Of a stretch of 64,000 nt of DNA, positions 1 to 9,300 are shown piece after piece. How positions within the stretch are numbered: the first letter of the stretch is position 1; each line of letters opens with the position of its first letter. This DNA is from Zoogloea sp. Its GTDB lineage: Bacteria; Pseudomonadota; Gammaproteobacteria; Burkholderiales; Rhodocyclaceae. The stretch spans positions 1,417-65,416 of the forward strand of contig NZ_JAOAUU010000096.1 in NCBI RefSeq assembly GCF_030157465.1, written 5' to 3'. Position numbers and translations under genes: made by a program. Below the pieces are notes generated by a model. The model searched no databases. It saw nothing but the letters and a program-made list of their open reading frames with translations, and was not told the DNA's origin.

Positions 1-1795
1 GAAGTCGGGGTTTTGGAAGTCGCCATCGTTCGCCGCCGTGCAGGCGGTTTAGAAGACGCGATCAAGAGAGCCGGCCGGGATGCCATAGTTCGCCGCCGTG
101 CAGGCGGTTTAGAAGTGAGTCTCTCGGAAGCCGCGCGGAGGCTGGGAGTTCGCCGCCGTGCAGGCGGTTTAGAAGAGCTGGCCAGCCAGCCCCCGGTGCG
201 TCTTGTGGTTCGCCGCCGTGCAGGCGGTTTAGAAGCGCACCGTCATGGACCATATAACCGGCGCCTGGTTCGCCGCCGTGCAGGCGGTTTAGAAGACTTC
301 ATTGGGTGGCTCCCGGCCAGGCGGGGTGTTCGCCGCCGTGCAGGCGGTTTAGAAGTGAAGGGGCCGCTGGTTGAGCGCCGGGTGCGTGTTCGCCGCCGTG
401 CAGGCGGTTTAGAAGAAAGCGAAGTCGGGGTTTTGGAAGTCGCCATCGTTCGCCGCCGTGCAGGCGGTTTAGAAGGGGCCATGCCCATCGATCGCCGAAC
501 CGCTCTCGTTCGCCGCCGTGCAGGCGGTTTAGAAGACATCCGCGCCGCTCGTAAAGTTTTCGGCATGGTTCGCCGCCGTGCAGGCGGTTTAGAAGTGCTG
601 CGATCCGCAGCATCGGCAATTGCCTGCGTTCGCCGCCGTGCAGGCGGTTTAGAAGTTTTGCAGGTCGGCCCCGATGCGCCGGGCGAGGTTCGCCGCCGTG
701 CAGGCGGTTTAGAAGTACTTGTGGCGCTGCTGGCTACCCTGCGCTACGTTCGCCGCCGTGCAGGCGGTTTAGAAGGCGACGCTGAAGGGCACGATGGTGG
801 GGGCTTGGTTCGCCGCCGTGCAGGCGGTTTAGAAGCCCGCCATGAACGCCGCCGCGGCCGTTGGCACGTTCGCCGCCGTGCAGGCGGTTTAGAAGAGCGC
901 GAAGTCATGCTCATCTGGCCCGAGTTCGTTCGCCGCCGTGCAGGCGGTTTAGAAGAGCGTCCGCAAAATCGGCTACGACATCACCCTGTTCGCCGCCGTG
1001 CAGGCGGTTTAGAAGACGATTCCACGCATCGAGTAGTGCAAATAGCAGTTCGCCGCCGTGCAGGCGGTTTAGAAGACGCGGCTTGCCATGACGTGGGACG
1101 ACCGCATGTTCGCCGCCGTGCAGGCGGTTTAGAAGTTCACCCCTGCTTTTGGGGCGAGTGACGGCCTGTTCGCCGCCGTGCAGGCGGTTTAGAAGACGGC
1201 GGCGAGCATGCGCAGGCCGTCGCTTGGGTTCGCCGCCGTGCAGGCGGTTTAGAAGATCGGCTGCGCCTTGAGCCCCTCGCGGTTGTAGTTCGCCGCCGTG
1301 CAGGCGGTTTAGAAGAGGGTCGGGACGCGGCCGAAGATTTCGCGGGCGTTCGCCGCCGTGCAGGCGGTTTAGAAGATCCCCCGACAGGGTGTTTCCGTTG
1401 CCGCCACGTTCGCCGCCGTGCAGGCGGTTTAGAAGAAACGACGAGCTACCATAGTCCGGGGCAAACGGTTCGCCGCCGTGCAGGCGGTTTAGAAGACGGC
1501 CCCAGGGGGCGCGGCGGCCGATGCGGGGTTCGCCGCCGTGCAGGCGGTTTAGAAGAAATGCGGCAGACGGCTATTTCCGGCCTGACTGTTCGCCGCCGTG
1601 CAGGCGGTTTAGAAGTTGCGTGGTGCCGTTGGTCAGTTGGTCGTTGCGTTCGCCGCCGTGCAGGCGGTTTAGAAGTCGGCGGCAACCGTCTGACGTGAGA
1701 GAGCTTCGTTCGCCGCCGTGCAGGCGGTTTAGAAGAGTTCGATCTGGTGGCAAGATCTGAGCGACGAGTTCGCCGCCGTGCAGGCGGTTTAGAAG
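1..1795 (+). CRISPR. Type I-F-like CRISPR array, 30 repeats, truncated at window start
   Basis: Thirty copies of one 28-bp repeat (begins GTTCGCCGCCGTGCAGG, ends TTTAGAAG) recur at an exact 60-bp period from 28-55 to 1768-1795, separated by 29 full 32-bp spacers. A further spacer is cut by the window edge (1-27). The repeat has the GTTC...CCGT.CAGGC...TTAGAA layout and the 28/32 spacing of type I-F arrays, with an internal GCCGCC/GGCGGT stem. In that family the leader and the cas1, cas2-3 and csy genes lie on the GTTC side, so they would be left of the window. None are visible. All repeats look identical, including the last, so no degenerate trailer repeat is seen. Spacer 1 duplicates the spacer at 416-447. 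Confidence 0.97.
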
Positions 1796-1881
1796 AATCA
1801 GGCCGATCGTAACGTTATACGGACGTATACGGATGCTTTAGCCTGACTCGCTCCACCAAGAGCGACTCCGTTGAAGCTACG

Positions 1882-2619
1882 CTATGCGGTAGCCACTCCA
1901 CCGACTATCACCCCCACCCTGGGCAGCAGCGAAACCAGTGTCGCCGGCGGCGTGTCATACACCGTCTGCCGTGTCATGTACGCCAGCACCGGCAGCGTCA
2001 GCTCCCTCACCCCGAACTTCCCCGCCACCTTCCGCGCCTCGGCATACAGCTTCAGCACCTGCCCCCGCACCCCGGAGAACATCGGCATCATCGCCAGCGC
2101 CGCGATCTCCTGGGTGAGCCCTGCCACATCATGCCGCTTCGCCCGTTCAACAATCAGCGCCTCGTGCGCCTTGTAGTGCGGGCGGGTGATTCGCCAGGTC
2201 CACGTCGTATCCCGCACCTTGCCGATGCGCTTCTCGGTGTGCAGGAGTTCATACAGCCCCCAGCGCAGATGCTGGCCTTGCGCGGTGGTGTCGTAGATCG
2301 TTCCGATGTCAGGCGCTCCCGGATCGCCCAGCCCCTGACGCCCTTGGGTGGAAACCAGCACCCAGTCGAGCACCTCATCCTCCGAGTCGGTGATGACCAG
2401 ATGGCAGGAGGCCAAGCCCCGGCTGCGGTCATAGGCCCGCCCCGGCACGTTCCGGTCAATCCGGAACGGCGCGAGCTTGGCGAGCAGGCGCTCCAGCTTG
2501 CCGCGCACCACGCGGCCGGCTGTCCAGAGGACGTGGCCCGACTGGGCGTAGAGCTGAAGGAGCTGCATGGCAGCGGTTTGATTGCGCGGCACCTTCACCG
2601 CGCGCAGGACATCGAGCAT
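1882..2619 (-). CDS. Hypothetical protein, 245 aa, accessory
   Basis: Complete ORF with an ATG preceded by a GGAG-type ribosome binding site eight bases upstream. I do not recognise a family. The protein looks soluble and mixed alpha/beta in the middle, with a DLGDPGAPDIG-like turn region (residues about 95-110). It has a basic first half and a hydrophobic, glycine-rich C terminus (VSLLPRVGVIVGG) that might be a short amphipathic or membrane-touching tail. It points toward the CRISPR array end and lies between the array and the structured RNA region. Nothing ties it to Cas function. It could belong to the mobile element that carries the downstream serine recombinase. Confidence is for being a real gene, not for any role. 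Confidence 0.75.
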   Translation of the reverse strand: MLDVLRAVKVPRNQTAAMQLLQLYAQSGHVLWTAGRVVRGKLERLLAKLAPFRIDRNVPGRAYDRSRGLASCHLVITDSEDEVLDWVLVSTQGRQGLGDPGAPDIGTIYDTTAQGQHLRWGLYELLHTEKRIGKVRDTTWTWRITRPHYKAHEALIVERAKRHDVAGLTQEIAALAMMPMFSGVRGQVLKLYAEARKVAGKFGVRELTLPVLAYMTRQTVYDTPPATLVSLLPRVGVIVGGVATA

Positions 2620-2934
2620 TCAGGGTTCTCCAAGAGTGAGTCTGATGGAGAGGTATAGGCGCAACGCCCCCGGATGCTGCATGCGATCAGAAAACGGCTC
2701 AGTGCATAATGAACTGGGAAACATGCAATCCCGTCATCCCTGCCTTCTGACGCTATACCTTTACGAGGCCATACGGATCGAATCCGTATCGGCAGGAGCG
2801 CCAACTCCCGTAGTACGCCATCACGATGGTCCCGGCGCGCCAACGCCGAACCATCACACTCACCGCTCGAGCCGTGCTCGAACCGCCCTTGCCCGGCGGA
2901 AGTCTTGTGGCGCCGTATGCTCGTAATGGAGCCT

Positions 2935-3946
2935 GTACGGTGCGAGGGGGAGGTTGCGGAGTAATCCCGGGCGCTCATCGCCCGGCGTAATCCCGCTGCT
3001 TTATCCCATGGCGGCCAGGTGCCTCTACCTGGCGGAAACGGTGCGAACACGAAACGGGCGCGGGGAGCAAATGCCCCGATGACCCTGACACGATGACCAG
3101 CGGGTGTGAGTCCCGCCCAGGGCATGCACGGAAGTGCATGACCTGTGCTCGTCAGGATGGCTGCGTAATCGCCTGCCGTGAGGCAGGCCTCGGCCGGATA
3201 CAGGAAGTCCTGTAGACCGGCCGGGCGAGCGCGACAGTGACCCAGAGTAGCGCCTGGGAAGCGTCGAGCCGCGCTGAGAGCTTAAACCTGTAATGGCGCC
3301 GAGTTCCGGTGCTAACGAGAAAGCAAGGAAGCCGCATAGGGCCTACAGTGCCTGCAACGTGGTGGAAGCGACAGACCAGCAACGACATTTGAGTAAGGCA
3401 GGGACTTCTCCCGGTTCTCCCGCCTGAAATCCGGTATCCAGCCCGGTTGTCGATGTCTGTCGTGAGCCAGCGGCGTTCCCTTGTGAACGCAAGAACGTGT
3501 CTAAGTGGTGCGAAATGCGCTCGGAGGTTCGGTCAGGTGGCACTGACCGGAACGGGGGTAACGACCCCGCCAATCCCGAGAGCGTATGAGCGTGGTCCTT
3601 CGATGACGACGCTCGGCCGAAAGCCGAGTCGAGTTGTGGGACCGACAAGACGCAAAGCGATGTGTAGTGATGGCAGTAAAGGCGGGTCTGGTTGGCGCCA
3701 GACTCGCTGGATGACGCTCTTGGCAGAGCATCATCCCGGAACCTGTCACGCCCTTCGGCGTGTCAGGTGCGCCCTTCCGGGCGCGGGAAATAGCAGGGCT
3801 GCGGCAGTGCCACGGTCCGCCGATATTGCAGGTCATACGTCCGACCCTCAAGGGGTGTGTTTCTCAGTGGGCATACAGCACACCATTGGTCGGCGGTAAG
3901 GACATTTATCAACGCTCAGCCACCCCTGCAAAGGGGTGGCTGTTTT
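2935..3946 (+). ncRNA. Candidate large structured non-coding RNA (about 1 kb)
   Basis: No frame here gives a credible protein. The + strand is dense with perfect hairpins: CGGGCG/CGCCCG (2968-2984), GCCAGGT/ACCTGGC (3014-3033), ATGCAC-GGAA-GTGCAT (3124-3139), GCCTGCC-GTGA-GGCAGGC (3171-3188), CGGCCGG/CCGGCCG around ACAGG/CCTGT (3191-3223), GCGTTC/GAACGC (3473-3490), CGGTCAG/CTGACCG (3530-3549), CTCGGC/GCCGAG (3612-3628), GTCTGG/CCAGAC (3686-3703), ACCTGtCACGCC/GGCGTGtCAGGT (3741-3766) and GCGCCC/GGGCGC (3769-3784). Two loops are GNRA tetraloops. The series ends in an intrinsic terminator. Size, hairpin density and mobile-element setting recall the GOLLD/ROOL class of ornate RNAs, but I cannot assign a family. 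I looked for a group II intron domain V and did not find one. The 5' end is uncertain; another perfect hairpin at 2771-2789 may belong to it. Confidence 0.6.
3918..3946 (+). terminator. Intrinsic terminator of the structured RNA
   Basis: Nine-base-pair stem AGCCACCCC / GGGGTGGCT around a TGCAAA loop, followed directly by GTTTT. It closes the hairpin-rich region and lies between it and the convergent XRE gene. Confidence 0.8.
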
Positions 3947-3966
3947 GGCGTGCGGGGCTGCGCGCC

Positions 3967-4227
3967 TCAGTCGTCGCGTGCACGCTCGCTGACGGGCGGA
4001 TGCGTGGCCACACGATCTTCGGCGCGGGCGATCAGTTCCGATGCGCGCACGCCCAGCGCATCAGCCAGCATGAACAACGTCCCGACGGTGGGAACCTTGC
4101 CGTTACGCTCTACGACGCCAACATAATTCCGGCTAACCCTCGCAAGGGATGCCAGATTTTCCTGGGAAATGGCCTGTTCCAGCCGCGCTTCGCGCAAGAC
4201 TGCGGCAAGGGCTTCGATGCGATCCAT
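3967..4227 (-). CDS. XRE-family helix-turn-helix regulator, 86 aa
   Basis: Small DNA-binding protein. The HTH spans about residues 14-60: ISQENLASLARVSRNYVG matches the QE.LA..A.VSR.Y....E pattern of single-domain Cro/C.AhdI-like XRE proteins. The charged tail (HPPVSERARDD) is probably unstructured. The ATG at 4227 faces a perfect inverted repeat at 4286-4310, located between this gene and the divergent gene at 4372. Autoregulation and control of the neighbour are therefore likely (inference). It could also be a controller protein of a restriction or recombination module, but no such partner is visible. Confidence 0.9.
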   Translation of the reverse strand: MDRIEALAAVLREARLEQAISQENLASLARVSRNYVGVVERNGKVPTVGTLFMLADALGVRASELIARAEDRVATHPPVSERARDD

Positions 4228-4285
4228 TGATACGTCCTGAGGCTAGGCTCCGGAGTATTCATGGATTGGACCCGGCAAGATACAC

Positions 4286-4310
4286 CACCATAGTGTTGCA
4301 CACTATGGTG
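4286..4310. promoter_or_regulatory. Perfect palindromic operator between divergent genes
   Basis: CACCATAGTGT and ACACTATGGTG form perfect 11-bp inverted arms around TGC, in the divergent intergenic region between the XRE gene and the 119-aa gene. Arm length and position fit a dimeric XRE repressor site. Assignment to this regulator is inference. Confidence 0.7.
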
Positions 4311-4371
4311 TTTTAATGAGAGGCTTCGGCTTGTGGCGATGTGCGCCCTGGACACACTGGAGAACACGACG

Positions 4372-4731
4372 ATGAAACCCGAGTACGAAGCCCTGTCAGG
4401 GCTGCCATTGATCTATGCCGTGCTGAAGCGGACTGGCTATGAAATGCTGGGGCGAGCAGAAGGGCCTTTTGCATTCACGCCGCACGGCGAGCCGGCCTTT
4501 TCCATCGTGACGGGCGATGCGCGAGCGCTGGTAACGCTGGGTCAGGGTGAGTGCGAGTTGTTCATGCTGGAACAGGCGCGGCAATTGGGCGCCCATTTTC
4601 ACGTCTCGGAAAATCAGGTGAGGTGCGTGATCGACCAGCATCTGGCCACTGGCGCCTCCTATGCGGAGGCTGCGGGGCGAGCCATGCTGATGTGGAGTGA
4701 TCCTGGGACGCCTGAAAGTTTGGAGGAATGA
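4372..4731 (+). CDS. Hypothetical protein, 119 aa
   Basis: I prefer the ATG at 4372 (MKPEYEALSG) because GGAG lies just upstream; the ORF could extend to 4333. The first half (ALSGLPLIYAVLKRTGYEMLG...GPFAFTPHGEPAFSIV) looks like a small beta-rich domain, and the second half is helical. I do not recognise a family. It is transcribed divergently from the XRE regulator across the palindromic operator, and followed by the small ORF and the recombinase, so it is probably cargo or an accessory factor of the same mobile element. Confidence 0.75.
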   Translation: MKPEYEALSGLPLIYAVLKRTGYEMLGRAEGPFAFTPHGEPAFSIVTGDARALVTLGQGECELFMLEQARQLGAHFHVSENQVRCVIDQHLATGASYAEAAGRAMLMWSDPGTPESLEE

Positions 4732-4830
4732 GCAGCATGGTTACATATAGTTACAACTTTTCTCTTGTGACCCGCGCGTTTTTTCGATGGTTTTTCCTAT
4801 ACCTAGTCCCGGATAACTGGACTTACGTAC

Positions 4831-4973
4831 ATGGAGCACCACCTCGAGACCGCCGACAAGGACGCGCTCTCACCCGCTGAAACCCGCCTCATCGACCTGA
4901 TCGCCGAGATTGTCGTCGCGCAGATCCTCGGTGAGACGACCCCTTCCCCCCAACTCCCCCCAGGACGCACCCC

Positions 4974-4977
<4 letters not shown>
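4831..4977 (+). CDS. Small ORF, 48 aa, translationally coupled to recombinase
   Basis: An ATG at 4831 opens a 48-codon frame (starts MEHHLETADKDALSPAETRL) whose TGA overlaps the recombinase ATG as ATGA. It is too short for the supplied ORF track. The central LIDLIAEIVVAQIL segment would form an amphipathic helix, followed by a proline-rich tail. The 4-bp overlap suggests translational coupling to the serine recombinase, as is common for small upstream partners of such enzymes. The function is unknown; it could be a directionality or accessory factor (speculative). Confidence 0.6.
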
Positions 4978-6671
<1,694 letters not shown>

Positions 6672-6748
6672 TCAGAGAGGCCGAACTATAGACATAGACG
6701 CATCTAAAGTAAAGATTTATTTGAATAAATCTCAAAAACAAAAAACGT

Positions 6749-6798
6749 AATCTGGTGCCGGTGAAAGGAATCGAACCCTCGACCTTCGCATTACAAGT
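6749..6798. repeat. attL: 50-bp direct repeat, 3' part of tRNA-Thr
   Basis: A perfect 50-bp copy of 21461-21510. It holds the 3' 46 nucleotides of tRNA-Thr(TGT) (anticodon to CCA) plus flanking bases. After ACAAGT the left copy diverges from tRNA sequence. It therefore marks the distal end of an element inserted in tRNA-Thr, with the intact tRNA at the other end. Confidence 0.93.
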
Positions 6799-6880
6799 TA
6801 GAGGGGTCGCACCTTAATTTATATGCTCCACCCTTAACAAACCCATACACAGCAAGGGTTTCGGCTTATACTCACCTTAA

Positions 6881-6938
6881 CGGGCTAGCACGAAAATAGC
6901 CCGAAATTGATAGCCCGTGCTAGCCCGGTGCTAGCCCG
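6881..6938. promoter_or_regulatory. Candidate integrase arm-type sites (TAGCCCG repeats), attL side
   Basis: TAGCCCG occurs at 6897, 6911, 6921 and 6932, and inverted (CGGGCTA) at 6881, all within 60 bp between attL and the integrase ATG. The double unit GTGCTAGCCCGGTGCTAGCCC recurs with one change near attR (21397-21417). Presence at both ends of the element points to arm-binding sites for the tyrosine integrase, which may also autoregulate it. Confidence 0.65.
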
Positions 6939-6957
6939 AAGAATCCAAGGTGGGTAA

Positions 6958-8310
6958 ATGGCAAATCTGAAGTTCTCCAAAACTGCGCTGCTTGGACTTA
7001 AAGCGCCCGAGGCCGGGAAGCGACTGACGATCTACGACACCGATGTTCCGAAGCTGGCGATCCGCATGACACACGCCGGAGCACAAACCTTCTACGTGGT
7101 GAAGCGGGCAGGCGCGTCCATGGCCTGGGTGAAGCTGGGCAGCTTCCCGGACATGACCGTCGAGCAAGCCCGGAAGGAAGCCGCCAAGGTGCTGGGGGAG
7201 TTTGCTGGCGGCGCAAATCCTGCCGCCGTGAAGCGAGCCATTCGGGAAGAGCCCATCTTTGCAGACGCCTTCGAAGACTTCCTGACCGGCAAGCGCAAGC
7301 GCGACGGCTCGCCCCTGGCGGAGAGCACCAAGCGCGACTACCGCGACGTGCTGCGGCTGTACCTCGCCCCCATCAAGGGCAAGAAGCTGTCGCAGATCGA
7401 ACGGACCGACGTGAAGGCGATCCACAAAAAGACCGCGATCAAGAGCGCGGCACAGGCTGACAGGGCCGTTGCTGTCGTTTCGTCCGTCTTCACTTACATG
7501 GCGGATCAAGAGGTTTTCACCGGCACCAACCCCGCCAGCCGAGTGCAGAAGAATCCGCCCCCCTCCCGCGACCGATTCGCCCAAAGCTACGAACTGCCGT
7601 ACCTGCTCGAAGCCGTCGCCCGATCCGACCAACGGGATTACTTCCTGCTGTCCCTGCTCACTGGTGCGCGGCGCTCAAACGTGCAGGCGATGACCTGGCG
7701 CGACCTCGACCTGCCCGGCGCCGTCTGGCGCATCGGCAAGACCAAGAACGGCACGCCGCAGAATGTGCCGCTCTCGCCCGAGGCCATCATGGTGCTGAAC
7801 GCCCGCAAAGAGAACGCCGGCACCTCACCCTTCGTCTTCCCCGGCACCGGCAGGACGGGGCATCTCGTGGAACCCAAAAAGGCATGGGCCACGATCCGAC
7901 GCACCGCCAGCCTGTTCCGCCTGCTGGATGCCCTCAAGCTGGACGACGACGCCCGCACCGAGGCCGACACCCTTGCCCTCGAAAGCATCGCCAAAGCCGA
8001 GCGGAAATATCAGGCCCAAGCCAAGGCCGCCCAGATCGACCCGGCGCACTTCGCCATGACCGACCTACGGATTCACGATCTGCGCCGCACCCTGGGGAGC
8101 TGGCAGGCCAAGACCGGCGCATCCCTGACCATCATCGGCAAGAGCCTGAACCACAAGACCCACCAAGCGACCGCGATCTATGCGCGCCTCGACCTCGATC
8201 CGGTTCGCCAGTCGGTGAACACCGCAACGGCCGCGATGCTGGAGGCTGCCGGCCTGAAGGAAGGGGCGACCGTGCTGCCGCTGCCCAAGAAAAGCCGCGG
8301 TGGTGCGTGA
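6958..8310 (+). CDS. Tyrosine recombinase/integrase of the tRNA-Thr element, 450 aa
   Basis: P4-like integrase that cuts and joins att sites through a tyrosine intermediate. The N-terminal DUF4102-type arm-binding domain (about 1-90: LTIYDTDVPKLAIRMTHAGAQTFYV) is followed by a SAM-like core-binding domain (about 100-200). The catalytic domain has Arg in LTGARRSNVQ (about 235), the HDLRRT box (about 373) and the nucleophile in TAIYARLD (about 408). An insertion around 315-365 is rich in charged helices. The gene starts 160 bp inside attL and reads into the element. The repeats before its ATG are probably its own binding sites. Confidence 0.96.
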   Translation: MANLKFSKTALLGLKAPEAGKRLTIYDTDVPKLAIRMTHAGAQTFYVVKRAGASMAWVKLGSFPDMTVEQARKEAAKVLGEFAGGANPAAVKRAIREEPIFADAFEDFLTGKRKRDGSPLAESTKRDYRDVLRLYLAPIKGKKLSQIERTDVKAIHKKTAIKSAAQADRAVAVVSSVFTYMADQEVFTGTNPASRVQKNPPPSRDRFAQSYELPYLLEAVARSDQRDYFLLSLLTGARRSNVQAMTWRDLDLPGAVWRIGKTKNGTPQNVPLSPEAIMVLNARKENAGTSPFVFPGTGRTGHLVEPKKAWATIRRTASLFRLLDALKLDDDARTEADTLALESIAKAERKYQAQAKAAQIDPAHFAMTDLRIHDLRRTLGSWQAKTGASLTIIGKSLNHKTHQATAIYARLDLDPVRQSVNTATAAMLEAAGLKEGATVLPLPKKSRGGA

Positions 8311-8420
8311 AGCCAGCATCTCGACATGCAGCAGGCCCGACAGAGAAGCAGGCGGCCGGGCTACGGGTGGTGAAAGCATAAGCAAGGGCCTATCGATGCC
8401 GCTTGATTTTCTCTCCATCA

Positions 8421-8439
8421 ACCTATAAAAAATATAGGT
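8421..8439. promoter_or_regulatory. Palindrome abutting the toxin-like gene start
   Basis: ACCTATA and TATAGGT form perfect 7-bp arms around AAAAA, one base before the ATG at 8441. A position next to the start of a toxin/HTH pair is typical of an antitoxin autoregulatory operator (inference). Confidence 0.5.
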
Positions 8440-8440
8440 A

Positions 8441-8764
8441 ATGACGAATCCTGTACCCTTTCGGCTGAACGACGCCAACGCCCTTCGCCTCCTGCGGGAG
8501 ATTGCCGCCGACTCGGCCCGGGTCGTGCTCCTGACCCACGCCAAGCAGCGAATGCGACAACGGCAAATCACGCTGGCTCAGGTGCTTGATGTGATGCGCA
8601 AGGGGAGGATGGCAGAACCGGCAACGGTCGACATTCATGGCAACTGGAAGCTGACGGTTCGTGGCTCCAGTTGTGGACAGGAAATATCGGTGGCGGGTGC
8701 CATCGACATGAACCACGAGCCCGGCAAGCGGGTGTTTGTGATAACGGTTTTTGGGAGCGACTGA
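8441..8764 (+). CDS. DUF4258-like putative toxin of a TA pair, 107 aa
   Basis: Small protein with the pattern LTHAKQRMRQRQITLAQVLDVMRKG (about 29-55), followed by a beta-rich half (GNWKLTVRG, RVFVITVFG) that resembles DUF4258, a fold related to RelE/MqsR-type mRNA interferases. The stop overlaps the next ATG by one base (TGATG), which fits a co-translated toxin-antitoxin operon with the toxin first, as in mqsRA and higBA. A palindrome touches its start codon. Ribonuclease activity is inferred from the arrangement and has not been shown. Confidence 0.8.
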   Translation: MTNPVPFRLNDANALRLLREIAADSARVVLLTHAKQRMRQRQITLAQVLDVMRKGRMAEPATVDIHGNWKLTVRGSSCGQEISVAGAIDMNHEPGKRVFVITVFGSD

Positions 8765-9198
8765 TGTACCACTACACGGAAGGCGGGCTGACGAATGTCT
8801 GGCTCTCCAACGGCTTCAGGGAGGAAGACACGCCCTATGGCAAGGGTGTGTCCATCGAGGATATTGAAGGCCTGCATCGCGCGATTGGCATGAAGCTGGT
8901 CAAGGAGCGGGCGCAACTAACGGGGGCTGAGTTTCGATTCCTGCGCAAGGAACTGGGGCTGTCCCAGGCAAAGCTCGCCCACTGGTGGGGCTACGAGGCG
9001 CAGAGCGTCGCCGGCTGGGAGAAGCGGGGGCGAGTGCCACGCATTGCCGACCGCTTCATTCGTGCGTTCTACCTTGAGAAGGTTTCCGGCAATCCGTCCG
9101 TACTGGAGATTGTCGAGCGCCTGGCCGATGCCGACCGGGAGGATGCCCCTAAGCTGACCTTTGAGGAAACGTCGGAAGGCTGGCGGCTCGCCGCCTGA
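8764..9198 (+). CDS. HTH antitoxin-like regulator (MqsA/YgiT-type HTH), 144 aa
   Basis: I use the ATG at 8764 (MYHYTEGGLTNVWLSNGF), not the longer ORF-track start, because it overlaps the toxin stop. The N-terminal 50 residues lack the four-Cys zinc motif of MqsA but keep the Y-x-E/L-x-NVWL-like segment seen in MqsA-related HTH proteins. An XRE-type HTH follows (about 54-105: FRFLRKELGLSQAKLAHWWG...SVAGWEKRG). It probably neutralises the upstream protein and represses the operon through the 8421-8439 palindrome (inference). Confidence 0.85.
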   Translation: MYHYTEGGLTNVWLSNGFREEDTPYGKGVSIEDIEGLHRAIGMKLVKERAQLTGAEFRFLRKELGLSQAKLAHWWGYEAQSVAGWEKRGRVPRIADRFIRAFYLEKVSGNPSVLEIVERLADADREDAPKLTFEETSEGWRLAA

Positions 9199-9300
9199 TC
9201 GAGCACCACCGCCGCGCCTACTCCGACGGGAGGAAAACCGGGTTCCCTTGCCCGGCTGGCGCGGCACCTTTTACAAGGATGAGCGCAAAGGGGCACGACA

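Noticed and set aside
56-87. Spacer similarity to the integrase gene around 7434
   Set aside because: Only an 11-base match (GCGATCAAGAG) with no extension; consistent with chance.
116-147. Active self-targeting by the CRISPR array
   Set aside because: The match to 12647-12678 has four seed mismatches and no CC PAM, so targeting of the resident gene is unlikely.
13-1161. 382-aa ORF with repeated VRRRAGGLE units, plus antisense repeats
   Set aside because: The 60-bp CRISPR period is a multiple of three, so one frame stays open through the array. The repeat peptide is the translated CRISPR repeat, not a protein.
2940-3946. Group II intron or retron
   Set aside because: The 5' GTGCGAG resembles a group II start, but I find no domain V-like 34-nt hairpin, no reverse transcriptase and no bulged-A domain VI.
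2595-4230. ORFs 2595-3125(-), 3343-3648(-), 3447-3899(+), 3501-3851(-), 3760-4230(+)
   Set aside because: They overlap each other, lack ribosome sites and recognisable domains, and follow hairpin-rich RNA-like sequence.
6753-6798. Second tRNA-Thr gene
   Set aside because: Only the 3' half is present and the sequence diverges after the anticodon. It is the attachment-site copy.
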